A stretch of DNA of 64,000 nucleotides from Rhodococcus sp. 1168 (GTDB lineage: Bacteria > Actinomycetota > Actinomycetes > Mycobacteriales > Mycobacteriaceae). The notes under the pieces were generated by a model that was given only the letters and a program-made list of their open reading frames with translations, was not told where the DNA came from and ran no database searches. The position numbers were made by a program, and so were the translations under genes. The stretch lies in assembly GCF_002091955.1 (NCBI RefSeq), contig NZ_MKKY01000068.1:1-64000 (forward strand), read 5' to 3'. Below, in pieces: positions 8,366-16,891 of the stretch (the first letter of the stretch is position 1; each line of letters begins with the position of its first letter).

Positions 8366-9440
8366 TTTCTCGCATCCATCCTATGAGTTCTTCACCTTCG
8401 GACGGGTTGCGTCCGGGCCCGGACAACAGATCGACGGCGACCTGCTCGATTGCCGCGATCGTGTATCCGGCGTCGGCCTGTGCGGTGTCGTCGAACACGA
8501 CCGAGTATTCCGGTTCTCCAAGAATCACATTCGCCGCTTCCGCGGTATTGGTATCCACCGGATGTAAGCGCCATTTCGTCGCCGCCTCGTCCACATTCTC
8601 GGTGTAGATAAACGCGGCGCGCGCCGGTGCGTATGGCGCCCACTCCGCAGCGGCAACAGATCCGGTAACCGCATATCGGAAACCCGGGTCATTTTCTTTC
8701 GCAAGCTTTTTCAGCAACGAGGAGACACCACGGGGGTCGACGAATTGATACGTCTGTGTGTTGTCGACGAAACTGTAGTCTCGACTCCACCGTCGCAGGA
8801 GCCGAGGCCAGTCAGTAATCTCGAACCTCCTGTCTGCGGTTCTGACGACCAACTCTTCTTCCTGCAGGTATTCGAGGACCCGATACGTCGCGCCAACAGA
8901 CACCCTCGACCGTGCGACGAGTTCGCGGGCCGACCATGGCCCTTTCTCTCGGACCAGGACGCGTACGAGACTGGCGGCGGGCTCACCCTTGAGCGTCGCC
9001 CGGGGCCGACCCGGCCCCCTGAACGGGTCACGGCTAGAGCCCCGGTCACGCAGAACCAGTGCTGGTTGCCTCGCAGTGACCATTACATTGCCGGTCATAT
9101 CGACGTACGACAGCTTCAGCTCACGCAGCGACTCTTGCAGGGGAGGAGAGATGTACCGAGCCATCACCAGTCCCTGTGTGAGGGCGTCGGCGGTTGACCC
9201 TTCGAGCCGACGCGCCAACGCACCTAAGTCCCGCCGGTTCAGTACGCGCTTGACCTCGACCAGGAAACCAATCTCATCACCGTCCGGAGACACAAGGCGA
9301 AGGCTGCCATCACCTCGTTCCTCGCCTCGGTTGCGGTCAGTGAATGCCTCAGACCGCGCTTCCCAACCCTCCGGCAGGAGACCCCTCAGTAGCTCGGTGC
9401 CTTGCCGGAGGATGCCTCGCTCGCTCGTTGTCGCGGACAT
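8343..9440 (-). CDS. AbiEi-like winged-helix protein (putative antitoxin/repressor)
   Basis: 365 residues. The N-terminal part has a possible PD-(D/E)xK-like element (DEIGFLVEVKR, E62 and K64) and the YVDMTGN motif (112-118) frequent in AbiEi-family antitoxin-like regulators. A winged helix-turn-helix follows (SARELVARSRVSVGATYRV, about 168-187). The C-terminal domain is of unknown function but contains TGSVAAAEWAP and YTIAAIEQVAVDLL, typical of proteins paired with NTase toxins. A strong ribosome site (AGGAGG) lies 6 nt before the ATG, and a -10-like TAATAT lies just upstream. First gene of the pair, presumably autoregulating. Family assignment is moderately sure. Confidence 0.7.
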   Translation of the reverse strand: MSATTSERGILRQGTELLRGLLPEGWEARSEAFTDRNRGEERGDGSLRLVSPDGDEIGFLVEVKRVLNRRDLGALARRLEGSTADALTQGLVMARYISPPLQESLRELKLSYVDMTGNVMVTARQPALVLRDRGSSRDPFRGPGRPRATLKGEPAASLVRVLVREKGPWSARELVARSRVSVGATYRVLEYLQEEELVVRTADRRFEITDWPRLLRRWSRDYSFVDNTQTYQFVDPRGVSSLLKKLAKENDPGFRYAVTGSVAAAEWAPYAPARAAFIYTENVDEAATKWRLHPVDTNTAEAANVILGEPEYSVVFDDTAQADAGYTIAAIEQVAVDLLSGPGRNPSEGEELIGWMRENESAWRR

Positions 9441-9446
9441 ACACCA

Positions 9447-9467
9447 CCTCCTGTGTTCGGAATATTA
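9447..9467 (-). promoter_or_regulatory. Ribosome binding site and -10 hexamer of AbiE-like pair
   Basis: On the minus strand TAATAT (9462-9467) precedes AGGAGG (9447-9452), and the ATG is at 9440. The short spacing implies a leader of only about 15 nt. No clear -35 was seen. Confidence 0.45.
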
Positions 9468-9899
9468 CATGGTTCCGCTGTGCTGCGAAGACACATGATT
9501 TTGCGAACAGGAGCGCAATTCCCGCGTCTTTTTAACCACGTTCGGGATATGCATCAGTTCCGATGTGCACCGGAACAGTCGATTTTTGCGAAATTATTCA
9601 GGGGCCCGGTGTTGAGGCGATCGAGCAGCAACCGGAGCGTCGGGTGATATCGACGCCGACGGGATCGGGTGCAATCGCCGGTGCATCCTGCACTCGAAAT
9701 TGTGCCGAGCATCCGAGTTCCGGATGGAAACCTGTCGGTTGTGATTACCTCGTCCCAGCCGTCGATGACATAGGGCATCGCGATCTCACCGGCCGCATAG
9801 ATCGGGAGCGTGTGTGTGTCCATCGTCGTCACGCCCACGAGGATGCCACGGTCGGCGATAACCTCACTCGGGAGATACCACTCGACGAAGGAGAAAGAC
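9468..9899. other. Intergenic region with no assignable gene
   Basis: About 430 bp between the divergent AbiE-like pair and the cupin gene. A minus-strand frame (9554-9901) contains a protein-like stretch, ILVGVTTMDTHTLPIYAAGE and PYVIDGWDEVITTD, but its end is low-complexity arginine-rich, it overlaps the cupin ribosome site, and I do not recognise a family. It may be another remnant of a displaced gene. The sequence around 9510-9600 is AT-rich relative to the rest. Confidence 0.3.
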
Positions 9900-10238
9900 A
9901 TGAAGAAGATGTCATTGACGGCATTGGCCCGCGAGCAGGTCGCAAGCGCGGAGCGGGCCTCGAGTGGGCGCGCCGCTCACACCGTGTTCGGGGGCCACGA
10001 GCACGTCCTCCGGCAAACGGTGATCGCGCTCGTCGCCGGTCAGACACTCGCCGAGCACAACAATCCAGGAGAGGCGACGGTCCACGTCCTCAATGGCCGG
10101 GTTCGCCTCACCGCAGGCGAGGACGCCTGGGAAGGATCGACCGGAGATTTGATCATCGTGCCCGACTCGAGTCATGCGCTCGAGGCGATCGAGACCTCGA
10201 CGGTACTGCTTACAGTTGCGAAAATAACTGCGCCGTAA
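9900..10238 (+). CDS. Cupin-domain protein
   Basis: 112 residues. The start is the ATG at 9900, with AAGGAG 7 nt upstream; a longer open frame exists but its first 30 codons look non-coding. The cupin_2 pattern is visible: GQTLAEHNNPGEATVHVLNG (motif 1 region with H and E) and GDLIIVPDSSHALEAIE (motif 2 with P and H). Small single-domain cupins of this type are often annotated as LuxR-like or cation-binding cupins. The substrate is unknown. No operon partner is evident. Confidence 0.75.
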   Translation: MKKMSLTALAREQVASAERASSGRAAHTVFGGHEHVLRQTVIALVAGQTLAEHNNPGEATVHVLNGRVRLTAGEDAWEGSTGDLIIVPDSSHALEAIETSTVLLTVAKITAP

Positions 10239-10339
10239 TCGGTTCTATCAATTGGAAAAACTCGCGCGACTGGCTTTATTTTATTTTGTGGGTATGGTCG
10301 GTGTCAGATCGTGATTGCCACTTCGAAAAGGGAGCGTCA

Positions 10340-10459
10340 ATGGCTGAGAAAACGGGAAGACACCTTCGAAAACCCGCGCAGAGCATCAAAGAACGTCGCG
10401 CTGAGAAGCGTGAAAAGAGCAGGGAATCAACGGAATTGCTGACCAAGCGTAAGCGCTGA
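10340..10459 (+). CDS. 39-residue basic protein
   Basis: ATG at 10340 to TGA at 10457, with GGGAG 5 nt upstream of the start. The protein is MAEKTGRHLRKPAQ... followed by SIKERRAEKREKSRES and ends TKRKR. It is almost entirely charged, with no hydrophobic core. Similar very short K/R/E-rich proteins occur in other actinobacteria and have no known function. Nucleic-acid or ribosome binding is a guess. It is preceded by an AT-rich stretch at 10270-10290 that could carry its promoter. Confidence 0.55.
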   Translation: MAEKTGRHLRKPAQSIKERRAEKREKSRESTELLTKRKR

Positions 10460-10604
10460 AACAGCAGATAAAGCCGGTTGCGTCGAATTTCTATTCATTT
10501 CGAAGTGAATAAGAAAATTCCGACCGCGAACCCAAAATCACGTCATCGGCGTCGGTGCCATGTATTCCCGACGCCGATGGCGCTGGGGCCCGCCATGCAG
10601 GAAA

Positions 10605-11027
10605 TTAGATCTGCCTCACAAGATCGACCGTCAGTGCAATGAGCAGAAGAACTTTGGCTACCTCGAGGGCGATGTAGATCAAGTGAGTCTTCGAGCGCGG
10701 CACATCTTCGCCTGCGAGAACCCGATTCGACCTCTTGGTCAGCGGTGGACGAACCACGACGACCTGGACGACGAGAACTGCTGAGACGAGCACGAGCAGC
10801 AACCAGCCGTCGGTGTCCGCATAGAGCCACGCCACCGACAGGACGACGGCGAGTACGACCTCGATGACATTGAGCGCAGCGAACACTTTCCGGCCGATAC
10901 CGAGACCGATCGCCAGAGTCACCCCTGGTGCCCTGAACTTGATCGGTGCTTCGACGAACGAAATCGCGACCACCATACCCAGCCAAAAAATGGGCACCAC
11001 CAGTTGCATATTGCGCGCGAGACCCAC
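10605..11027 (-). CDS. Four-helix membrane protein of unknown function
   Basis: 140 residues with four hydrophobic segments: about 8-28, 48-68, 73-93 and 118-136. The first has the FWLGM...EAP..F arrangement seen in small DUF4149/TMEM205-like membrane proteins; I cannot confirm the family. The start is a GTG at 11027 after a G-rich stretch (GGGGGGC). It lies just downstream of leuS on the same strand, with a 52-nt gap, so read-through is possible. The 145 bp on its far side (10460-10604) hold nothing recognised. Confidence 0.65.
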   Translation of the reverse strand: MGLARNMQLVVPIFWLGMVVAISFVEAPIKFRAPGVTLAIGLGIGRKVFAALNVIEVVLAVVLSVAWLYADTDGWLLLVLVSAVLVVQVVVVRPPLTKRSNRVLAGEDVPRSKTHLIYIALEVAKVLLLIALTVDLVRQI

Positions 11028-11079
11028 GCCGCCCCCCTGTTACCCTCGGCCTTCACCTGCGAAGGTACCGGTCACGGAC

Positions 11080-13914
11080 CTACTTCAGGACGATATTGAC
11101 CATCCGGCCCGGGATGACGATGACCTTGGTCGGAGCTTTGCCCTCGAGGATCGCGAGAATTTTCTCGTCCGCGAGGGCGGCCTTCTCGACGTCGGAGTTG
11201 GTGGAATCGGCGGGCACGCTGATGCGGCTACGCACCTTGCCATTGACCTGAATCGGATAGTCGACGGTGTCGGCGACGAGCCACTTCTTCTCCACCCGCG
11301 GGAACGGACCGTGTGCGAGAGAGCGATCGTGCCCGAGCTGCTTCCACAGCTCCTCGGACAAGTGCGGTGCCATCGGGGCGAGCATCAGCACCAACGGCTC
11401 GACCACTCCACGGGGTGCGCCTGCCGGATATGCCTTGGTCAGGTGATTGGTCAGCTCGATGAGCTTCGCCCCGGCCGTATTGTCGCGCAGCGCAATGTAA
11501 TCGGCCTCCACACCCTCGATCACCCGGTTGAGGACCCGCAAGGTGTCCTCGCTCGGCTTCTCGTCGGTGACGCGGACAGCACCGGTTTCCTCGTCGAGGA
11601 CCAGTCGCCAGACACGCTGGAGGAATCGTTGTGCACCGACGACGTCTTTCGTCGCCCATGGCCGTGAAGTATCCAGCGGGCCCATCGACATTTCGTAGAC
11701 ACGCAGGGTGTCGGCGCCGTATTCGGCGAAGATGTCGTCGGGGGAGACGGAGTTCTTCAGGCTCTTACCCATTTTCCCGTACTCACGGTTGACGGATTCG
11801 CCCTGGTAGAACCAGCTGCCATCGCGCTCTTCCACTTCTTCTGCGGGCACATAGACCCCGCGCGCGTCGGTGAATGCGTATGCCTGGATGTAGCCCTGGT
11901 TGAACAGGCGGCGATACGGCTCGCTCGAACTGACATGGCCGAGGTCGAAGAGGACCTTGTGCCAGAAGCGCGAGTACAGCAGATGCAGCACCGCATGCTC
12001 GACGCCGCCGACGTAGAGATCCACCCCACCCGGATCGTTGGGTCCGTGGATCTCGGGACGCGGTCCTACCCAGTACTTTTCGTTCTCGGGGTCGGCGAAG
12101 GTCTCGGAGTTCGTCGGATCGATGTACCGAAGCTGGTACCACGAGCTTCCTGCCCATTGCGGCATGACATTGGTGTCGCGGCTGTAAGTCTGCAGGCCGT
12201 CACCCAGATCGAGTTCGACGTCGACCCAGTCGGTGGCCTTCGCCAGCGGCGGTGACGGCTCGGAGTCGGCGTCGTTCGGATCGAACGAGACGGGGGCGTA
12301 GTCCTCGACCTCTGGAAGCTCTACCGGCAGAGCAGATTCCGGTAGCGCGTGCGCATTGCCGTTCGAGTCATAAACGATCGGGAACGGCTCGCCCCAGTAA
12401 CGCTGGCGGGCGAAGAGCCAGTCACGAAGCTTGTACTGAATAGTGCCGCGGCCCTTGCCTTCTTCTTCCAGACGGGCAATCACGGTGGCCTTGGCCTCGT
12501 CGACCGGGAGGCCGTCGAGGTACTCGGAGTTCACCAGCGGACCCTCGCCGGTGTAGGCAGCTTCGGTGACGTCCCCACCCGAAATGACCTCACGAATCGG
12601 CAGGCCGAACGCGGTGGCGAAATCCCAGTCCCGCTGATCGTGACCGGGAACGGCCATGATCGCGCCGGTACCGTAACCGGTGAGCACGTAGTCGGCGATG
12701 AACACCGGAACCTGCTGACCGTCTACGGGATTGACCGCGTAGGAGCCGGTGAACACACCGGTCTTCTGCTTGTTCTCCTGACGCTCCAGGTCGGACTTCG
12801 CGGCGATGGCGGCACGGTACGACGCGACTGCCTCGGCCGGGCTGCCGGCGCCGCCAGTCCACGACGTCGGAAGGTCGGCGGGCCACTGCGAGGCGGTCAA
12901 ACCGTCCACCAGCTCGTGTTCGGGCGCGAGAACTACATAACTGGCACCGAAAAGGGTGTCCGGACGCGTTGTGAACACCTCGACGTCACCGACCGGTGTT
13001 CCGAATGCCACCTGGGCGCCACGTGAACGTCCGATCCAGTTGCGCTGCATCGTCTTGACCTTCTCGGGCCAATCCAGGTACTCGAGGTCATCGATCAGTC
13101 GATCCGAGTACGCGGTGATGCGCATCATCCACTGACGCAAGTTCTTACGGAAGACAGGGAAGTTACCGCGGTCACTTCGGCCGTCGGCGGTGACCTCTTC
13201 GTTGGCCAGCACCGTACCGAGACCGGGGCACCAGTTGACCATCGAGTTGGACTCGTAGACCAGACGGTACGAATCGAGAACGCCTGCCCGTTCGGTCGCC
13301 GACAGCGAGGACCAGTCTCGACCGTCGTCCAACGAGCGTGAACCGTCGGCGAAGGAAGCTTCGAGCTCCGAGATCGGACGCGCCTTCGCCTGATCGACGT
13401 CGTACCAGGCGTTGAAAATCTGGAGGAAGATCCACTGCGTCCAGTGGTAGAAGTCGACATCGGTCGTCGCGAGTGAGCGGCGACGGTCGTGGCCGAGTCC
13501 CAGCCGCCGAAGTTGGCGTCGCATGTTCGCGATGTTGGCTTCGGTGGTCGACCGCGGATGCGTGCCGGTCTGCACCGCGTACTGCTCGGCAGGCAACCCG
13601 AAGGCGTCGTACCCGAGGGCGTGCAGAACGTTGCGTCCGTGCATCCGATGGAACCGCGCGAACACATCCGTGGCGATGTAGCCGAGTGGGTGACCGACAT
13701 GCAGACCACTGCCCGACGGGTACGGGAACATGTCCTGGACGAAGAGCTTGTCTTTCGGTACATCACCGGCGAGTGCGCCGACCGGGTTCGGGGCGTCGAA
13801 GATCCCCTGCTCATCCCACAGATCTTGCCACTGCTCCTCGATACGCCCCGCCACATCCGCGGTATAGCGGTACTCGGGTGCGGTCTCGGAGGGCGTATCA
13901 ACTGGATCGGTCAC
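11080..13914 (-). CDS. leuS: Leucyl-tRNA synthetase
   Basis: Class I aminoacyl-tRNA synthetase charging tRNA-Leu. The HIGH-type motif appears as [16 protein letters not shown] near residue 65, the CP1 editing region lies in the middle ([19 protein letters not shown]), [11 protein letters not shown] sits before the KMSKS-type loop [14 protein letters not shown], and the C-terminus ends with the [10 protein letters not shown]...[13 protein letters not shown] domain. About 944 residues is normal for actinobacteria. The GTG at 13920 opens the frame, but TAGGCT at 13922-13927 lies 7 nt before the GTG at 13914, which fits a leaderless transcript starting there, so I place the start at 13914. Confidence 0.97.
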   Translation of the reverse strand: MTDPVDTPSETAPEYRYTADVAGRIEEQWQDLWDEQGIFDAPNPVGALAGDVPKDKLFVQDMFPYPSGSGLHVGHPLGYIATDVFARFHRMHGRNVLHALGYDAFGLPAEQYAVQTGTHPRSTTEANIANMRRQLRRLGLGHDRRRSLATTDVDFYHWTQWIFLQIFNAWYDVDQAKARPISELEASFADGSRSLDDGRDWSSLSATERAGVLDSYRLVYESNSMVNWCPGLGTVLANEEVTADGRSDRGNFPVFRKNLRQWMMRITAYSDRLIDDLEYLDWPEKVKTMQRNWIGRSRGAQVAFGTPVGDVEVFTTRPDTLFGASYVVLAPEHELVDGLTASQWPADLPTSWTGGAGSPAEAVASYRAAIAAKSDLERQENKQKTGVFTGSYAVNPVDGQQVPVFIADYVLTGYGTGAIMAVPGHDQRDWDFATAFGLPIREVISGGDVTEAAYTGEGPLVNSEYLDGLPVDEAKATVIARLEEEGKGRGTIQYKLRDWLFARQRYWGEPFPIVYDSNGNAHALPESALPVELPEVEDYAPVSFDPNDADSEPSPPLAKATDWVDVELDLGDGLQTYSRDTNVMPQWAGSSWYQLRYIDPTNSETFADPENEKYWVGPRPEIHGPNDPGGVDLYVGGVEHAVLHLLYSRFWHKVLFDLGHVSSSEPYRRLFNQGYIQAYAFTDARGVYVPAEEVEERDGSWFYQGESVNREYGKMGKSLKNSVSPDDIFAEYGADTLRVYEMSMGPLDTSRPWATKDVVGAQRFLQRVWRLVLDEETGAVRVTDEKPSEDTLRVLNRVIEGVEADYIALRDNTAGAKLIELTNHLTKAYPAGAPRGVVEPLVLMLAPMAPHLSEELWKQLGHDRSLAHGPFPRVEKKWLVADTVDYPIQVNGKVRSRISVPADSTNSDVEKAALADEKILAILEGKAPTKVIVIPGRMVNIVLK

Positions 13915-13921
13915 ACCCACC

Positions 13922-13927
13922 AGCCTA
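13922..13927 (-). promoter_or_regulatory. -10 hexamer (TAGGCT) of leuS, leaderless arrangement
   Basis: TAGGCT on the minus strand ends 7 nt before the GTG at 13914. A transcript starting about 7 nt below the -10 would begin at the start codon. The same arrangement is seen before pcnA and the NUDIX gene in this window. Confidence 0.45.
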
Positions 13928-13974
13928 AGGCGTGAGCTGGGCCGACTGGTACTTCGGCCTCATGGAGCCGTATC

Positions 13975-14388
13975 GTGGCCACTGTGCTCATCGTGTCCGT
14001 AGTGATGTTCGTGCTCGCTCTCGTGGTCGGCGCAGTCGCCACCGCCAGTCTTCTTGGCCGGTTGCCGCGCAATCGCTGGGCCGGAGTGCGCACCCCCGAG
14101 TCGATGCGCGACGACGAGACGTTCGTCATGGCGAACCGTGTCGCCGGGCCGACCAACGCCGCAGCAGCGCTTCTCCTGCTCATCGGCGGCGCTGCAGGCC
14201 TGATGCTCAGTGGCGCTTTCTCCGTCGTCGCCGTTGTCGCATGCGTGCTCGCAGCATTCGTCACAGCAGGTATCGGTGGTTCCATCGGAGCGCGGGCCGC
14301 TGCCGCCGCGCCCGTCCCCGTCGCCGAGGACGGCTGCGGGCACTCGTGCATCTCGTGCACCCTGAAAGACGCGTGCCAGCCGAGCTGA
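13975..14388 (+). CDS. SdpI-family membrane protein with cysteine-rich tail
   Basis: 137 residues. An N-terminal membrane segment is followed by LPRNRWAGVRTPESMRDDE, the hallmark of SdpI/YhfL-like proteins (R.PNRW.GvRTp.tm.d...W). Two more hydrophobic segments (about 60-80 and 82-102) follow. The C-terminus carries three cysteines and a histidine (CGHSCISCTLKDAC), unusual for SdpI proteins and possibly metal-binding or redox-active. Bacillus SdpI is an immunity protein; actinobacterial relatives have no proven role. GTG start, divergent from leuS by 60 nt. The next gene begins 8 nt after the stop, so the two form an operon. Confidence 0.75.
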   Translation: MATVLIVSVVMFVLALVVGAVATASLLGRLPRNRWAGVRTPESMRDDETFVMANRVAGPTNAAAALLLLIGGAAGLMLSGAFSVVAVVACVLAAFVTAGIGGSIGARAAAAAPVPVAEDGCGHSCISCTLKDACQPS

Positions 14389-14395
14389 GCGCGAG

Positions 14396-15379
14396 ATGAC
14401 ATTGCGAACGCAGGACGCTCCGACCGACAAAGTACGGACCTTCGATCCCGCCGGAGTCGTCTTCGGCGTACTGGTTCCTATACTCGCCGCCGGACTCGGC
14501 GTCGTAGCGGCGTACCTATGGAAGTCGCGGCTCCCACAGCAGATCGCGACGCACTGGAGCGGCACCGAGCCCGACGCCTTCACCAGCCCCACCACCAGCG
14601 CCTGGACCCTCGCGATCGTCATCGTGCTGGTCGGCGGGGGATGCAGCGCCGTCGCAGCACTGGCCAACGCGCTCCTGATCATGCGACGCACGATGCTGAT
14701 GATCGGCTCGACTGTCGTCGGACTCATCACGGTTCTGCAGCTGGCCATTCTGTCCGGGCAGCTCGACGTCAGCACGGTCGAGGATGCCGAGGTGCCCAGT
14801 TGGGCGTTGGGCCTGGGCACCCTCGTCGGGTTCGCGGTGGGAATTCTGGGAGCCTCGCTCCTACGCGATTACCGTGAACGCACGCCTGCGTCTTCACCGC
14901 CGCCGGCCAGCCTTCCCAGAGCCGAATTCGACGGTCCGATCGTCCAACGCCTCGGTGCAGGTCCGGTCGCCGTGATCGTCCTGTTCGTCATTCTCGCCGC
15001 AGCCGCCGCGTTCACCTGCTGGGTATCGAACTCCTGGTGGCCGATTGCGATATTCGTGCCCGTCTCGATACTTCCGTTGTCTCTGATGCGGTACCAATTG
15101 GTCGTCGACGAGTCAGGAATCGGAGTGCGAAGTCTCGGCATGGCCGCCTTCGACTACTCGATCGACGAAGTGACCGGAGCATCGGTTCGCGAAGTCGATC
15201 CGTTCGGTGACTTCGGCGGATGGGGTCTACGCGTCAAGGGTCGAGGCAACTACGCCGTCGCAGTCGAGAAGGGGCCCGCCGCATTCATCACCTTTGCCAA
15301 CGGCCAGCGTCTGACCATCACGAGCGACCGTGCCGAAGAGATCGTGGGCGTTCTCAACACCCTCGCCTCGCGGCGCTGA
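14396..15379 (+). CDS. DUF1648-domain membrane protein
   Basis: 327 residues. The N-terminal DUF1648 signature is LPQQIATHWSGTEPDAF (about 43-59) after a first membrane segment. Several more hydrophobic segments follow (about 70-95, 98-118, 128-150), then two around 190-230 and a soluble C-terminal domain with a PH-like feel (YQLVVDESGIGVRSLG...). DUF1648 proteins often accompany SdpI-type proteins, consistent with the gene 8 nt upstream. Function unknown; a membrane-stress or signalling role is inference. Confidence 0.72.
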   Translation: MTLRTQDAPTDKVRTFDPAGVVFGVLVPILAAGLGVVAAYLWKSRLPQQIATHWSGTEPDAFTSPTTSAWTLAIVIVLVGGGCSAVAALANALLIMRRTMLMIGSTVVGLITVLQLAILSGQLDVSTVEDAEVPSWALGLGTLVGFAVGILGASLLRDYRERTPASSPPPASLPRAEFDGPIVQRLGAGPVAVIVLFVILAAAAAFTCWVSNSWWPIAIFVPVSILPLSLMRYQLVVDESGIGVRSLGMAAFDYSIDEVTGASVREVDPFGDFGGWGLRVKGRGNYAVAVEKGPAAFITFANGQRLTITSDRAEEIVGVLNTLASRR

Positions 15380-15413
15380 TTGTCGAAGCAAACCGAAAGC
15401 CGGCTCAACGCAC

Positions 15414-16022
15414 TCAGTTCCGCGAGACGTCGATCGGGTGTGAGGCCAGCATCGCCAACGGCATCGGCTGCCGGCGCAGGACGTGAGCCCACAGATCCTG
15501 CCGCGGAGCTCCGATTACGTCGGATGCCAGAGCCGAGACGACAATCCAGTCTTCTCGCTCGAGTTCGCCCGCCAACTGGCCGAATGTCCAACCCGAATAT
15601 CCAGCAAAGATTCGGACGCCCTCGACGAGCGATTCGATCTCTGCTGGATCAGAATCGAGATCGACCATCACCACCCGGCCGTCGACGCGTCGAATCCCGG
15701 GGACACCATCGATGGCGACACCGGTTCGGACCGTTGCAAGACACAGGGCCGAATCACGCTTGACCGGTCCACCGACGTAGAGCGCCTTCGGCCGAGCTGC
15801 CAAATCCGTCCACTGCGGCAGAACATTCTGCACCGCAGTCTCACTCGGCCTGTTGATGACCACCCCCAAGCTGCCCGCGTCGTTGTGTTCGATCACGTAC
15901 ACCACGGTTCGACGAAACGTGGGCTCGACAAGTTCGATCGAAGACACCAACAAGCTCCCCGGGCGCACCGCCTGAGCGACCGATGCCATCTGGTCTTCGG
16001 GTTCTTCTGCATGCGACGCCAT
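15414..16022 (-). CDS. YqgE/AlgH family protein (UPF0301)
   Basis: 202 residues from the ATG at 16022; the longer open frame overlaps the upstream TetR gene and looks non-coding. Family motifs are clear: RPGSLLVSSIELVEPTFRRT, GSLGVVINRPSE, YVGGPV near the middle and FAGYSGWTFGQLAGEL. The YqgE/AlgH fold is conserved, but the biochemical role is not established. It lies 62 nt downstream of the TetR regulator on the same strand and may be co-transcribed. Confidence 0.9.
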   Translation of the reverse strand: MASHAEEPEDQMASVAQAVRPGSLLVSSIELVEPTFRRTVVYVIEHNDAGSLGVVINRPSETAVQNVLPQWTDLAARPKALYVGGPVKRDSALCLATVRTGVAIDGVPGIRRVDGRVVMVDLDSDPAEIESLVEGVRIFAGYSGWTFGQLAGELEREDWIVVSALASDVIGAPRQDLWAHVLRRQPMPLAMLASHPIDVSRN

Positions 16023-16084
16023 GGAGTCATTGTGGCACCGCCGACCACCCGTTGTGACGCATGGCTGCCACGTGTTTTCGGACG

Positions 16085-16774
16085 CTACGTCAGACCGGCA
16101 AGCTCGACCAAGAGTGCAAGCTGATGCTCGAACAGCTGGTCGCGGGCGCTGAAAGTCGACGATCCGTACTGGTCGAAGACGTCGAAACTCACGGCACCGA
16201 ACAGCGAGGCCCACACCAGAACTCCTCGGGCCAGCGCTTCGTCGGACATATTCGTGCCCATTTCGTTACGAACCTCGACGAAATTTTGGTGCAATCCAGA
16301 CAGCGACACCGTGGTCGGCCGTTCGACCAACCTGCCGGCGCGCCAGGCTGCGTCGAAAATTTCGACGAGCTTGGCGATCACCCGGGTGCCGGGGCCGGTC
16401 GTTTGCTCTGCAGGCGCGTGATATCCGGGCACCGGACTTCCGAACAGCAACGCATATCCGGCGGGCTCGCGCAGACCCCATGCGCGCACCGTCCGCCCGA
16501 GTACCAGAAATTTGTCGATGGGCGATTCCAGTACATCCACGGCCTCGTCCACCTCGTCACCGAGCTCGGTGTACGCGTCGACGACGAGAAGGGTGAGCAG
16601 CTCATCGCGGCTCTTGACGTAGCGATACACCGCCGAGGAGACGACGCCCAGGTCCCGCGCGACTGCCCGTAGCGACAGTGCCGCAGCCCCATCGGCGGCG
16701 AGGTGTTCACGACCGATGCGAGTGATGTCGGCCAGCGTCCGTGCGCGTGCTCGTTCGCGGGGAGTGGTCGTCAT
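16085..16774 (-). CDS. TetR/AcrR-family regulator
   Basis: 229 residues from the ATG at 16774; the upstream extension runs through the operator region. The N-terminal helix-turn-helix (LSLRAVARDLGVVSSAVYRYVKSRDELL, read in two parts about residues 35-62) is typical, and a C-terminal ligand-binding domain follows (WRAGRLVERPTTVSLSG...). Divergent from an NAD-dependent epimerase, with two copies of a palindrome between them, so it most likely represses itself and that neighbour. The inducer is unknown. Confidence 0.9.
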   Translation of the reverse strand: MTTTPRERARARTLADITRIGREHLAADGAAALSLRAVARDLGVVSSAVYRYVKSRDELLTLLVVDAYTELGDEVDEAVDVLESPIDKFLVLGRTVRAWGLREPAGYALLFGSPVPGYHAPAEQTTGPGTRVIAKLVEIFDAAWRAGRLVERPTTVSLSGLHQNFVEVRNEMGTNMSDEALARGVLVWASLFGAVSFDVFDQYGSSTFSARDQLFEHQLALLVELAGLT

Positions 16775-16805
16775 GCCCCCGATACTAGAGCGCTGAACAT
16801 CTAAG

Positions 16806-16818
16806 AGAGCACTGCTCT
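16806..16818. promoter_or_regulatory. Putative TetR operator 1
   Basis: AGAGCACTGCTCT is a perfect 13-bp palindrome with a central base. Its core GAGCACTGCTC is the reverse complement of the second copy at 16858-16868. It sits 31 nt upstream of the TetR start codon. Confidence 0.6.
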
Positions 16819-16857
16819 TGCTTTTCGGTTCGAGCAGGCGCACACTCGAAGAACAGA

Positions 16858-16868
16858 GAGCAGTGCTC
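16858..16868. promoter_or_regulatory. Putative TetR operator 2
   Basis: GAGCAGTGCTC, the same 11-bp palindrome as operator 1, centred 51 bp away (about five helical turns), 23 nt before the epimerase start. The pairing suggests cooperative repression of both divergent genes. Confidence 0.6.
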
Positions 16869-16891
16869 ACGCTTTAAGGGGAAGAGTTACC

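Noticed and set aside
9563..10459. A 298-codon plus-strand frame covering the cupin and the 39-residue gene
   Set aside because: Out of frame with the cupin; its middle is Arg-rich shadow. Only its last 39 codons, with their own start and ribosome site, are kept.
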